DNA of 22,056 bases from CAZWRV01 sp964636325 (GTDB taxonomy: Bacteria > Verrucomicrobiota > Lentisphaeria > Victivallales > GWF2-50-93): assembly GCA_964636325.1 (NCBI GenBank), contig CAZWRV010000101.1, positions 1 through 22,056 of the forward strand, given 5' to 3'. The notes below the pieces were generated by a model, which had not been told where the DNA came from, did no database searches, and saw nothing but the letters and a program-made list of their open reading frames with translations. The translations under genes and the position numbers were made by a program. Below, one piece after another: positions 7,407-15,757 of this stretch (positions are counted from its first letter, which is position 1; the number at the start of each line of letters is the position of its first letter).

Positions 7407-8699
7407 TCACATTCCGGTGTAAACCGTGCAGTTGTAGAGGGTTGGAATCTGGAGTGGCCTTGCGTTGGAGAAGATGCGAAGCCCCTTCCATCCGGCGATG
7501 ATCACCTCCTCGCGGCTGTCGCCGCAGACATCCGCGCGATAGCATAGGTGGATGCCCGGATTAACTCCATCCCCGCTTGAATAGGAGCTGCATATGGAAG
7601 GCGGCACCTCGATCTCGTCCAGAATCTCGCCGTTGCCGTCGTAGATCGCCACCGGCTGCCCGGCGCCGCGCTCATAGACCAGGATCTCATTGCAGTCGGA
7701 ACGGCCGGTCCAGCGGATGTCGATGCAGGCGGCTATCCAGCCGCCCTTCGGCTGGCGGCGCCTCCAAATCTCCCTGCCTGTTTCCAAATCGTAGAGGTAA
7801 AGGTCTGCGGGATTGCCTTCCGCAGTCCGCGGATAGCCGCGGTCGATCACGGCGACCTGCAGCGGAGAGTCCGTCCGATATCTTCCAGCCACAACATGCT
7901 GAGCCTCCCGCAGGGGATGATGCCAGAGCTCCCTGCCGACGACGTCCAGGCAATGCACTCCTCCGTTGCCGAACAGCAGGCGCCATTCCCCGTCCTGGAG
8001 CCGGACAATATATGCCGCGTCCTGGTGCGAATCCCCCCATTCCTTCTGGAAGAGCGGCCGACCATCATGGTCTATCAGCGCGTATCCGACGAAGGCCTCG
8101 TCGCGCCCGTCGCCGTCGACATCGGCGATGGCGGGGTAATGCCCGACCGAACCTTCCCAGCGCCAAAGCGTTTCACCGCTCCGGGAGACACCCCACATGT
8201 TCCAATAGCGGTCCTTCACGACAAAGTCCTCACGCCGTCCGCGGCCTGTGAGATCTGCAAAGAGGAATGAATCGTCCGCGGGCGCCGGCATGGGAAAAGA
8301 AACCTTCTCGCGGCCGGTCATGCCATCCAGCACAATCATCCGGGCATCACCCTCGTACCGCTTCGCGCGCTCCCGGATTTTCCCCGCTCCGTATTCCAGG
8401 GGCTCGGCATACACCGCCTGCCGGACATAGAGCACTTCGTTGACGCCGTCGTTGTCCCAGTCGTAGATCTGGACCGGAAGGTCGCTGTAGACCCGGCCGT
8501 TTTCCTCGGAGGGCGTTCCGGACTGCCAGAGTATCTCGCCGCGTATGGTGGCGGCGGTCAGGCAGCGTATCTCCCTTGATCCATAAACGCTCTGGACAAA
8601 GAGCAGGTCGGGAGAGCCGTCGCCGTCGAGATCCCCGACACGCACCGTTTCCGCCCCGAATCCGGGGGCGTCTATCGAGCAGACCAGATGTGCGGACAT
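7407..8699 (-). CDS. FG-GAP/PQQ-like beta-propeller protein, apparently cytoplasmic
   Basis: The 430-residue protein is made of propeller-type repeats. Calcium-loop segments of the FG-GAP/VCBS type are visible (VGDLDGDGSPDLLFV, YDWDNDGVNEVLYV, IADVDGDGRDEAFVG), interleaved with PQQ-blade-like strings ending in a Trp (GEILWQSG, GETLWRWEG, GRELWHH, GREIWRR). Such propellers often bind polysaccharides, and the DGDG spacing recalls rhamnogalacturonan lyases, but no catalytic signature is certain. I chose the ATG at 8699 because GGAGGAGTT lies directly upstream. The open frame extends 12 codons further to 8735, but that extension would cover the promoter. From either start there is no signal peptide, which is odd for this fold. 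It is the first gene of a probable minus-strand unit ending with the deacylase. Confidence 0.78.
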   Translation of the reverse strand: MSAHLVCSIDAPGFGAETVRVGDLDGDGSPDLLFVQSVYGSREIRCLTAATIRGEILWQSGTPSEENGRVYSDLPVQIYDWDNDGVNEVLYVRQAVYAEPLEYGAGKIRERAKRYEGDARMIVLDGMTGREKVSFPMPAPADDSFLFADLTGRGRREDFVVKDRYWNMWGVSRSGETLWRWEGSVGHYPAIADVDGDGRDEAFVGYALIDHDGRPLFQKEWGDSHQDAAYIVRLQDGEWRLLFGNGGVHCLDVVGRELWHHPLREAQHVVAGRYRTDSPLQVAVIDRGYPRTAEGNPADLYLYDLETGREIWRRRQPKGGWIAACIDIRWTGRSDCNEILVYERGAGQPVAIYDGNGEILDEIEVPPSICSSYSSGDGVNPGIHLCYRADVCGDSREEVIIAGWKGLRIFSNARPLQIPTLYNCTVYTGM

Positions 8700-8726
8700 T
8701 ATAACTCCTCCAAGCATTTGTGCCGA

Positions 8727-8754
8727 ATTATACATCGCGGGACAGGAATTTGAA
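8727..8754 (-). promoter_or_regulatory. Putative promoter of the propeller gene
   Basis: On the minus strand, TTCAAA (8754-8749) and a perfect TATAAT (8732-8727) are 16 bp apart. The predicted start of transcription (about 8720) lies just upstream of the strong GGAGG site (about 8707) and the ATG at 8699. This supports the shorter gene start. Confidence 0.5.
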
Positions 8755-8921
8755 AAGATAATCCGACGGCGGTTTTAATCAAATGACTGAGGCGACCGCC
8801 AATGCCTTCACTTCATGTTTTGCAGCACAGGAAAAGGGGCAAAGAAACACATTGCGCAAGTGCAAATTGCGTCTTCTATGGCTATCTTAGCCGGATGTTC
8901 AAAGCATTATGCATAATTAGG

Positions 8922-9201
8922 GAGCCAATTTCAAAACTCATAAACCGAGCCGTTGCGGACGATGCTGGAACGCTCGCAAGCTTTTCCGTCGGGGGCGATA
9001 CCCAGGGCGGTCTCGCCCCCGGCGGATAGGCGAAGCATGCGACCGGCAGCGCCGCAACCCTTTAGGGATGAAGTTCTTATGAAATCATGCTTCGCCGCAA
9101 AGTCCTCGACATACCGCTTTGGGTATGCCTGCGGCTTTGCGGCTTGCCTGAATTTCACAATATTCTTCATCGGCTTCGGTTTTGAGTTTTGAAATTGGCT
9201 C
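8922..9201. mobile_element. 280-bp MITE-like element with long terminal inverted repeats
   Basis: GAGCCAATTTCAAAACTCA at 8922-8940 is perfectly inverted at 9183-9201. With two single-base gaps the pairing continues inward through AAACCGAGCCG to about 31 bp. The tetranucleotide TAGG immediately flanks both ends (8918-8921 and 9202-9205), which looks like a target-site duplication. The interior is rich in stems: GGGGGCGA/TCGCCCCC, GGCGAAGCATG with its complement some 50 bp later, and GCCGCAAAG enclosing CATACC/GGTATG. A 79-codon open frame covers most of the minus strand (9170-8931), but it has no recognisable domain and uses the palindromes as code. No transposase is present, so the element would be non-autonomous. 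The 497-bp gap 8736-9232 holds only this element and the divergent promoters. Confidence 0.75.
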
Positions 9202-9232
9202 TAGGGACTAAACCTATTAAGGAGCTTCACAG

Positions 9233-10249
9233 ATGCCACCTCAAACCGACGCGGACAAGATGCTTTCGGAGATCGGCAGGCTTTCAGAGGCGTTCAAGGC
9301 GATAAAGGGCGAGATCGCCAGGATCATCGTTGGCCAGGAGGCCGTGGTGGACCAGGTGCTTGTGACGATTCTTTCGGGCGGGCACTGCCTCCTGCTCGGC
9401 GTCCCGGGACTTGCGAAGACGCTCCTCGTGCGATGTCTCGGCAGCGTAATGAGCCTTGCATTCAACAGGATACAGTTCACCCCCGACCTGATGCCCTCCG
9501 ACATCACCGGCACCGAAGTCCTCGACGAGGAGGTCGGGAGCGGGAAGAGAGTCTTACGTTTCGTCAGAGGCCCCATCTTCACTAACATCCTGCTCGCGGA
9601 CGAGATAAACCGCACGCCGCCGAAGACGCAGTCCGCCCTTCTCGAGGCGATGCAGGAGCGGCACGTCACGAGCAGCGGGCTCGAACTCGACCTCCCCTCC
9701 CCTTTCTTCGTCCTCGCGACGCAGAACCCGATCGAACAGGAAGGCACGTATCCGCTCCCGGAGGCCCAGCTCGACCGGTTCATGTTCCTGGTCAGGATGG
9801 ACTATCCGAGCAGGAAGGAGGAGATCCGGATACTCGGCGAGACGACCGTGAACAGGGACGTGAAGCTCAAGCATGTCATCAACGGCCCGAAGATCCTTGA
9901 GCTGCAGAAGATCGTCCGCGACATCCCGGTGAGCGAACACGTGCTCGCATACGCCGCCGACCTCGTCCGCATGTCGCGCCCCGGCTACCCGGATTCTCCC
10001 GAGTTCGTCAAGAAGAACCTCAACTACGGCGCAGGGCCTAGGGCGGGCCAGTATCTCATCCTCGCGGCCAAGGCCTGGGCGGGCCTCAACGGCCGCATCA
10101 ACGTCTGCTGCGAGGACGTCAGGCGGAACGCCCAGCCCGTCCTCTTCCACAGGATATCGTGCAACTTCCACGCGGCAGGCGAAGGAATCGGCCCGGCCGA
10201 CATCATCGACAGGCTCGTAAAGGAGGTGCCGGAGCCAAGGCATGCCTGA
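9233..10249 (+). CDS. MoxR-family AAA+ ATPase
   Basis: MoxR ATPases work as chaperone-like partners of von Willebrand A proteins, often in envelope stress or protein maturation. The 338-residue sequence has Walker A GVPGLAKT at 56-63, Walker B LLADEINR at 120-127 (D123, E124), sensor-1 ATQNP at 162-166 and an arginine-finger context EAQLDRF at 177-183. The C-terminal helical lid contains the usual RPGYPDSP and GAGPRAGQ segments. AAGGAG lies 8 nt before the ATG. The gene overlaps the DUF58 gene by 8 bp and heads a four-gene operon. A MITE-like element ends only 27 bp upstream of the start codon, so the original promoter has been displaced or replaced. Confidence 0.95.
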   Translation: MPPQTDADKMLSEIGRLSEAFKAIKGEIARIIVGQEAVVDQVLVTILSGGHCLLLGVPGLAKTLLVRCLGSVMSLAFNRIQFTPDLMPSDITGTEVLDEEVGSGKRVLRFVRGPIFTNILLADEINRTPPKTQSALLEAMQERHVTSSGLELDLPSPFFVLATQNPIEQEGTYPLPEAQLDRFMFLVRMDYPSRKEEIRILGETTVNRDVKLKHVINGPKILELQKIVRDIPVSEHVLAYAADLVRMSRPGYPDSPEFVKKNLNYGAGPRAGQYLILAAKAWAGLNGRINVCCEDVRRNAQPVLFHRISCNFHAAGEGIGPADIIDRLVKEVPEPRHA

Positions 10250-11135
10250 GAAATACCATTTCCTTCCGCCGGAGACGCTCGACGCGCTCGGCAACATCGA
10301 GCTTGTGGCGAGATATCTTGTCGAAGGCTCGATCATGGGCCTGCACAGATCGCCCTACAAGGGCTTCTCCGCGGAGTTCGCGGAATACAGGAAATACTGC
10401 CCCGGCGACTCGGTGAAGTACCTGGACTGGTTCGTGTTCGCGAAGACCGACCGCTACTACGTCAAGCAGTTCGAGAACGAGACGAACCTCAACTCCTACG
10501 TCGTGCTGGACACCTCGAACTCGATGGCGATGCCGGGCTCCTCGAAGCACAAGTTCAACTTCGCGTGCTACATGGCCGCGGCGTTCATCTACCTGATGCA
10601 GAGGCAGCGGGACGCGGTCGGGCTTTTCACGTTCGACGAAAGCATCCGCAACTACCTGCCGCCCAAGAATTCACGCCGCCACATGCTCGACATGCTCTCG
10701 TTCCTGGAAAGGCTCGCCCCCAGCGGTAGGACCGACGCGGTGAAATGCCTGCACTCCGTCGCCGAACAGATCGGGAGGAGATCGCTCGTGATCATCTTCT
10801 CCGACTTCTTCGGGCTTGACGAAGGCTTCGCCAAGAGCCTCGAGCATTTCCGGTACAAGAAGTCAGAGGTCATCCTCTTCCAGATACTCGACCCGGCGGA
10901 GCTCGAACTCCCGTACAGGGGGCTGGTCGAGTTCGAGGACATGGAGACCGGCGACATCGTCGAGTTCGAAAGCGAATATTCCAGGGACGTATACCAAAGG
11001 GCGGTCGAGGAATATGTCCGTCAGCTCAAGGAGTCGTGCGAGAAGCTCAACATAATGTTCGAAACCATCTGCACCAAGACGCCGTTCGAGAGGGCGCTGC
11101 TCGCGTATTTCGCCAAGAGGGAGGAGCTGTTCTGA
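10242..11135 (+). CDS. DUF58 domain protein (MoxR partner)
   Basis: This 297-residue cytosolic protein belongs to the DUF58 family that almost always follows moxR. The family core is clear: EFAEYRKYCPGDSVKYLDW at 45-63, then the variant VWA-like start VVLDTSNSM at 87-95 with a DxSxS arrangement (D90, S92, S94). The middle portion (GLFTFDESIRNYLPP and VIIFSDFFGLDEG) follows the alpha/beta fold of VWA domains. There are no membrane helices, unlike some DUF58 proteins. The start codon lies inside the moxR 3' end (8-bp overlap), and the stop TGA shares bases with the ATG of the next gene (TGATG), so translation is coupled along the operon. Its exact molecular task is not established for the family. 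Confidence 0.92.
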   Translation: MPEKYHFLPPETLDALGNIELVARYLVEGSIMGLHRSPYKGFSAEFAEYRKYCPGDSVKYLDWFVFAKTDRYYVKQFENETNLNSYVVLDTSNSMAMPGSSKHKFNFACYMAAAFIYLMQRQRDAVGLFTFDESIRNYLPPKNSRRHMLDMLSFLERLAPSGRTDAVKCLHSVAEQIGRRSLVIIFSDFFGLDEGFAKSLEHFRYKKSEVILFQILDPAELELPYRGLVEFEDMETGDIVEFESEYSRDVYQRAVEEYVRQLKESCEKLNIMFETICTKTPFERALLAYFAKREELF

Positions 11136-13186
11136 TGCTTTTCGGCAATCCAATCTTCCTCTGGGGTCTTCTGGCGCTCCCGATCCCGCTTCTCATCCAT
11201 CTTTATTTCCGGCGGAGGAGGACGCGCGTCAAGTTCTCCACCACGCAGTTCTTCAGGAAGATGGAGAAGCCGCTCGCGTTCAGGCGCAGGCTGAGGGACT
11301 ATCTGCTGCTTTTCCTCAGGACGCTGGCGCTGCTGCTGCTTGTCCTTGCGCTGTCGCGGCCGTCGATCGGCGGAATGAAGCAGCTTTCCGGAGGACGGAC
11401 GCACACGGTCATAATACTGGACGACACCCTTTCAATGTGCCGCAGGACGGCCTCGGGCGAGACGGCATACGACTCCGCCAGGCATAAGGCGAAGGAGATA
11501 CTCGGCGCGCTGGAGCCCGGCGACTCGGCCTCGCTCGTATTCATTTCGGGAAGGAAAGGCCTGCCGCCGATGCAGGACACCCGCAGGATCGACGCCACCG
11601 TAAATGACAGCGGCCCGTGCGGTTCCGGCGGCTCATATCCCGCCGCCTTCAAGCAGGCGCTTGAAAACTTCTCGCCGTCGGAAGACGCGGGCCGCGAGAT
11701 ATTCCTGATTTCCGACTTCCAGGCTTCGCAGGCGCCGTCGCAGCCGTTCAAGGACGAGCGCCTCAGGGATGTCAAGGTCTCATTCGTCCCCGTCGCGGGC
11801 GCCATTGAAAACCTCTCCGTAGCTCGCGTGTCCACCGGCTCCAAGCCGAAGACGGTCGGCAAGGCGATGAGGATAGAATACGAGATAGAGAACTTCGGAA
11901 AATCCGAGCAGAAGACCGAGCTGCGGCTCGAAATAGGCGGAAAGACCGCCGACACCCGTGAAATTTCGATCGCCGGCGGCGGGAGGATTTCCGGCGAATT
12001 AGCCTTCGTCCCCCTTTCCGAGGGGCTGCTGTCCGGCTCAGTCGGCATAAAGGACGATTCATACGCCCTGGACAACAGGCGCCACTTCGCGGCCTCTGTC
12101 TCTAAGAACGTAAAGGTCCTGGGCGTCTACCAGGACGAATTCGTCAGATCGGATCCGTATTTCTTCCTGAAGCACGCGCTGGATCCCGACGGCTCAACGG
12201 CCCACGGCATAAGCTTCAGCACCGCCACGGCGAAGGAGCTCACCCCCGAGATCCTCGCCGGCGTCCATGTGGTCGTCCTCGGCGACATTGACGTCCTGCC
12301 TGAGAAGGTCGCGGCAGCCCTCTCCGCCCACATCAGGAACGGCGGAAGCATCGTCTCCTTCCCCGGCGCAAGGACAAGCGCCACGAGCATGGCTGGCCTC
12401 ACCGACATTCTAAAGAAAGAAGGGCTCTCCATCGGCGGCGTCTACGGCGCGAAGATCCCGTTCAAGGGATTTGGCATTGTGTTCGGGGAGGATCTCGCGG
12501 TCCTGAACAGCCTGCTGCAGCTCGACTGCCTGTCATGGAAATACATCCAGGAGATCGCCCTGGAGCCGCCGTTGAAGATTCTCGCATCTGCCGAGGGGAA
12601 AGGCGTGATCGCCGAACGCTCCGCCGGAAACGGCCGCTGGATAGCGGTTGCCTGCCCCGCCCGTAACGACTACTGCAACTGGCCCGCGCTCAAGTCCTTC
12701 CCCGTCACAATGATCCACCTGTTCGACCATGCCGCCAACGGCACGCAGGACGTCAGAAACCTGGTCTGCGGCAGCAAGATACGGCTCAGCCCGCTCTCGG
12801 ACACGGTCGAAGTCTCAGGCCCGTCCGGATCCGCCACGATGCGCGCGGTCAAGGGCGAAACGCTGACATATGAAGACACATGGATGCCGGGCGTTGTCAA
12901 TTTCCACAACGCTGACATCAAGGCTGCGGTTTTCAACGGCGAGCCCGCCGAAAGCAGGCCGGAAATGCTCGACAAGGGAAAGCTCAAGACCGCAATCATT
13001 GACCATGAGATATCAATTATGTCACCTGACCGGACTATTGCAGAACAGGTATCCTCCGCCAGGAAGGGTGGAAGCATGGCCGGTTTTTTCATCCTCCTGC
13101 TATTTTGCACGGCTTTGGCCGAGTTCCTCTTCGCGGACAACCACCAGCAGGTGCTCGTGCCGGCGACGGCTAAAAGCATACAATGA
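11135..13186 (+). CDS. BatA-like VWA membrane protein with amidotransferase-like domain
   Basis: This 683-residue protein begins with the double-anchor domain seen in BatA-type proteins (helices at about 5-23 and 56-73 around a basic RRRRTRVKFSTTQFF segment). The VWA domain follows, with metal-site motif DDTLS at 96-100 (D-x-T-x-S) and later LISDFQ. A beta-rich section comes next, then a Rossmann-like portion (VKVLGVYQDEF...VVVLGDIDVLP...IRNGGSIVSFPGA) resembling the class I amidotransferase-like domain in planctomycete and verrucomicrobial homologs. A final membrane helix lies at about 650-667. The open frame extends upstream to 11036 within the DUF58 gene, but the ATG at 11135 gives the conserved N-terminus and the TGATG junction. 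It probably faces the periplasm and works with MoxR/DUF58. Confidence 0.88.
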   Translation: MLFGNPIFLWGLLALPIPLLIHLYFRRRRTRVKFSTTQFFRKMEKPLAFRRRLRDYLLLFLRTLALLLLVLALSRPSIGGMKQLSGGRTHTVIILDDTLSMCRRTASGETAYDSARHKAKEILGALEPGDSASLVFISGRKGLPPMQDTRRIDATVNDSGPCGSGGSYPAAFKQALENFSPSEDAGREIFLISDFQASQAPSQPFKDERLRDVKVSFVPVAGAIENLSVARVSTGSKPKTVGKAMRIEYEIENFGKSEQKTELRLEIGGKTADTREISIAGGGRISGELAFVPLSEGLLSGSVGIKDDSYALDNRRHFAASVSKNVKVLGVYQDEFVRSDPYFFLKHALDPDGSTAHGISFSTATAKELTPEILAGVHVVVLGDIDVLPEKVAAALSAHIRNGGSIVSFPGARTSATSMAGLTDILKKEGLSIGGVYGAKIPFKGFGIVFGEDLAVLNSLLQLDCLSWKYIQEIALEPPLKILASAEGKGVIAERSAGNGRWIAVACPARNDYCNWPALKSFPVTMIHLFDHAANGTQDVRNLVCGSKIRLSPLSDTVEVSGPSGSATMRAVKGETLTYEDTWMPGVVNFHNADIKAAVFNGEPAESRPEMLDKGKLKTAIIDHEISIMSPDRTIAEQVSSARKGGSMAGFFILLLFCTALAEFLFADNHQQVLVPATAKSIQ

Positions 13187-13269
13187 AACCACAGAGATCA
13201 CAGGGGTTACAGAGTATCTTAAAAAAAGCGGACATATGCGAACCTCGCAGTTTTGTCATGCAGGAACTT

Positions 13270-13325
13270 AAGTAGCGCAGGTATTCCTACCTGCGGCGCC
13301 GCAGACAGGAATGCCTGCGCTACTT
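13270..13325. repeat. 56-bp near-perfect palindrome inside the VWA operon
   Basis: Two 28-bp arms (13270-13297 and 13298-13325) are inverted copies with three mismatches and no loop; the outer 12 bp, AAGTAGCGCAGG and its complement, are perfect. It sits in the 228-bp gap between the two VWA genes. The left part of the gap has an A/C-rich string containing CACAGAG and TCACAG, and a weak 5-bp hairpin (13237-13249). This looks like a dispersed palindromic repeat; in RNA it would form a long hairpin able to reduce read-through or protect the upstream transcript. Confidence 0.8.
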
Positions 13326-13414
13326 GGGGCTATTTTCATAGGGATTCATGCAATGCCGTTGATTGAAATCCATCCAATCCTCGAATCGTCCAGTCACCCG
13401 GAAGGGTCCGGCCG

Positions 13415-15598
13415 ATGATCTACTTCCTTCCGCTGGTGTCCGCATGGATTGTCTCCGCTGCGCTGATCGCGGCGGTGCTGGCCCTGGCGTTCTCGCTGCG
13501 GCCGGGCAAGCCGCACCTGCCGTCCACGTCCGGCAAGGAACGCGCGCTCGTCCTGCTCAGGGCGGCTTCCTTCATATGCATACTTCTTATGCTGCTGTCG
13601 CCCGTCCTCAACAGGACTCAGGAGGACATCAAGTCGTCGAACATCGCCTTCATGGTGGACTCTTCCCTCTCCATGGGCTGTGCGGACGAGAAGGGCGGAA
13701 TGACGCGCCTGCAGGCCGCGGCAGAATTCCTCAGGCGGGGGAAATTCCGGAAGATTTCAAAGTACCCCATCAGCTTCTACACCTTCAGCGGCACCGCGGA
13801 GAAGAAGGGCAGCCCTGCAGAGATCGACGACGGCAAGGCCGCGGGCGGGACCGACTTCGCAGCGGCAGTGAAGCAGGTCGACAAGGACATCGGTTTCGCG
13901 GACACCGCGGCCATAGTCCTACTGACGGACGGCAACGACAACTACGGATTCAAGGGAAGCGGCATAGAAGTGCCGATCTTCTGCGTGAGGACCGGCGGCG
14001 ACCTCGCCGACGCCGCCAACATCGGATTCAAGCAGTTCAGATCCCCTGAAAAGGTGCGCGTCGGCGAGGAGTTGGAGCTGAAGATACCTGTGGCCTCTCA
14101 CGGATTCGGCGATTCCCGCAACATTGAACTTGCCGTCTTCGAGGACGGCGCTGCGGCGGACAAGAAGGTGCTGGCCCTCAAGGAAGGCGTCGCGGTCGAA
14201 AGCGTCAGGCACGTCTTCAAGACCGAGGGTGCCCATATCCTGGAGCTCAAGCTCGACGAACTGCCTGGCGAACTGACGTATCTTGACAACTTCTGCGCAC
14301 TTTCCATCGAGGTCTTGAAGAGCGAATCCGAGGTTGCCGCCTATTTCCCGGAGCTGTCGAACAGCTTCAGGCCCCTGATGCGCTTCCTCGAGCAGGGGCA
14401 GGAGAAATTTACGGCTTTCTACAAGGTTGCCGACGGAAAATTCGCCCTGAAGGGGATTGAACCGGACGAGACCTTCAAAGACGGCCTTCCCCAGTCCCCG
14501 GAGAAGATGGCCCATGTCGGAACCTTCATCCTCGCCGCGCACAACCGGCCCGCCCTGACCGACGCGGAGGAGAACGTCCTGGAAAAATATGTCAGCGCGG
14601 GCGGAAGCCTCATACTGCTCGGCGGCAAGGACTCGTTCGGCCCCATGCCCGAAACCTCCCCGCTCAAGAGGCTCTCGCCATTCGTCCACTCGGAGGAGTC
14701 GTTCACCTCCGGGACGTTCAAGGTCTCGGCCGAGAACAGCACCGGCTCCGGCCAGCCAGTCTATTCGACCAGCTTCCAGGACAGGATGGGGGAAATCATA
14801 GCCCGCAACGCCGCCGACCCCGAGTTCGTCCTGAAATCCGTCAACACGGTAAAGTCCGTCAAGGCCGGCGCCGACGTGCTGCTGTGGGTGGACTCCCATG
14901 GCGCGCGCCTGCCTCTGGTCGCCGTCCAACGCTTCGGCCGCGGCGTAGTGATCGGCGTCCTTACAAACTCTCTCCCGCTCTGGGGCGGGACATCCTCAAG
15001 GACCGCCAACTTCAACGACTTCTGGAAGCAGCTCCTAAGCTTCTCGCTCGCCGCCAACGAGAGCGACATCCTGAGGCTGTCGGTCGACAGGACGGAAATC
15101 CCGGCCGGCGGCAGCCTCGAAGTCATGGCCGTCGCCACCGTCCCTGAAGGCCGCGAAGCCGAACTCAAGGTCAACGCGGATATCGCCGACGCCGCAACGG
15201 GCGAGGTCAAGGCGTCCATGCCGATGGAGAGGAGGGGCAGCACGTTCCAGTGCGTATTCACCTCCCTGAAGCCGGGTAAATACCTCCTGAAGGCCACATG
15301 CACCGACAAGGATAAGCTGCTGCGCCAGCGCTTCAGGATAATCCTCTGCGGCGAGACCATCGCCGAAACCAGGAACCTCGCGTCCGACGCATCCAGATTC
15401 CTTGACTATTCGATTGCAAGGCATATCTACAATACGGAGGAGCGTGACAGGCTGGAGGACGATCTCGCCGGCATGATCCCCAGGAGCGATGTCGAAAACG
15501 AGACCCGCCTCGTCTTCGACACCCCGTGGTTCTTCCTGGCTCTCCTCGCACTCCTCACCGCCGAATGGATACTTAGAAGGAAGTTCAACCTGGCGTGA
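13415..15598 (+). CDS. VWA and amidotransferase-like domain membrane protein
   Basis: This 727-residue protein has two N-terminal helices (about 5-28 and 45-65), a canonical VWA metal site DSSLS at 82-86, GGTDFAAAV for the third ligand loop and VLLTDGND near 173. A beta-sandwich region follows, then a class I amidotransferase-like domain at about 310-410 (TFILAAHNRPALTDAEENVL, then GGSLILLGGKDSFGP) without an obvious catalytic cysteine nucleophile, then Ig-like strands and a C-terminal helix (about 707-721) with a short basic tail. It is therefore anchored at both ends with a very large periplasmic part. GGAAGGG lies 8 nt before the ATG. It closes the moxR operon after a 228-bp gap that contains a long palindrome. 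The function is inferred only from the MoxR context. Confidence 0.86.
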   Translation: MIYFLPLVSAWIVSAALIAAVLALAFSLRPGKPHLPSTSGKERALVLLRAASFICILLMLLSPVLNRTQEDIKSSNIAFMVDSSLSMGCADEKGGMTRLQAAAEFLRRGKFRKISKYPISFYTFSGTAEKKGSPAEIDDGKAAGGTDFAAAVKQVDKDIGFADTAAIVLLTDGNDNYGFKGSGIEVPIFCVRTGGDLADAANIGFKQFRSPEKVRVGEELELKIPVASHGFGDSRNIELAVFEDGAAADKKVLALKEGVAVESVRHVFKTEGAHILELKLDELPGELTYLDNFCALSIEVLKSESEVAAYFPELSNSFRPLMRFLEQGQEKFTAFYKVADGKFALKGIEPDETFKDGLPQSPEKMAHVGTFILAAHNRPALTDAEENVLEKYVSAGGSLILLGGKDSFGPMPETSPLKRLSPFVHSEESFTSGTFKVSAENSTGSGQPVYSTSFQDRMGEIIARNAADPEFVLKSVNTVKSVKAGADVLLWVDSHGARLPLVAVQRFGRGVVIGVLTNSLPLWGGTSSRTANFNDFWKQLLSFSLAANESDILRLSVDRTEIPAGGSLEVMAVATVPEGREAELKVNADIADAATGEVKASMPMERRGSTFQCVFTSLKPGKYLLKATCTDKDKLLRQRFRIILCGETIAETRNLASDASRFLDYSIARHIYNTEERDRLEDDLAGMIPRSDVENETRLVFDTPWFFLALLALLTAEWILRRKFNLA

Positions 15599-15649
15599 AT
15601 TCCTTCAGTTTTTCTGACCCGACTCTGTAAAAAGGTTTTAAACGACGGG

Positions 15650-15756
15650 TAATTTTCAAAACTCTAAAAGCGGTCATGGCAAACATGAGCCTCCACGCTC
15701 AAAACGGGCGTAAAAAAGGAGGGACGCTCCTGCCGTGTCCGCAGTTTTGAAACTGG
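15650..15756. mobile_element. Short MITE-like element with ends related to the 8922 element
   Basis: The left end, TAATTTTCAAAACTCTAAAAGCGG shortened at its core to TTTCAAAACTCTAAA (15655-15669), resembles the 8922 element end (TTTCAAAACTCATAAAC). The right end CCGCAGTTTTGAAACTGG (15739-15756) is its imperfect inverse, matching in TTTCAAAACT and GCGG. No clear target-site duplication is visible. The right end stops 1 bp from the stop codon of the minus-strand gene at 15758, so that gene's 3' end may have been defined by the insertion. It carries a terminator-like hairpin (15712-15731). Confidence 0.45.
15712..15731 (-). terminator. Possible intrinsic terminator for the 195-aa gene
   Basis: On the minus strand AGGAG (15731-15727), loop CGTCC, and CTCCT (15721-15717) form a 5-bp stem followed by a T-run (15717-15712). 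It lies 27 bp after the stop codon of the gene at 15758-16345, within the element at 15650-15756. The stem is short, so termination would be weak. Confidence 0.35.
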
Positions 15757-15757
15757 T

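Noticed and set aside
8931..9170. 79-codon minus-strand open frame inside the 280-bp element
   Set aside because: It consists of the element's palindromes read as code and has no recognisable domain; the frame is better explained as a by-product of the GC-rich repeat.
11036..11134. Upstream extension of the BatA-like protein by 33 codons
   Set aside because: It lies wholly inside the DUF58 gene in another frame; the ATG at 11135 gives the conserved double-anchor N-terminus and a TGATG junction.
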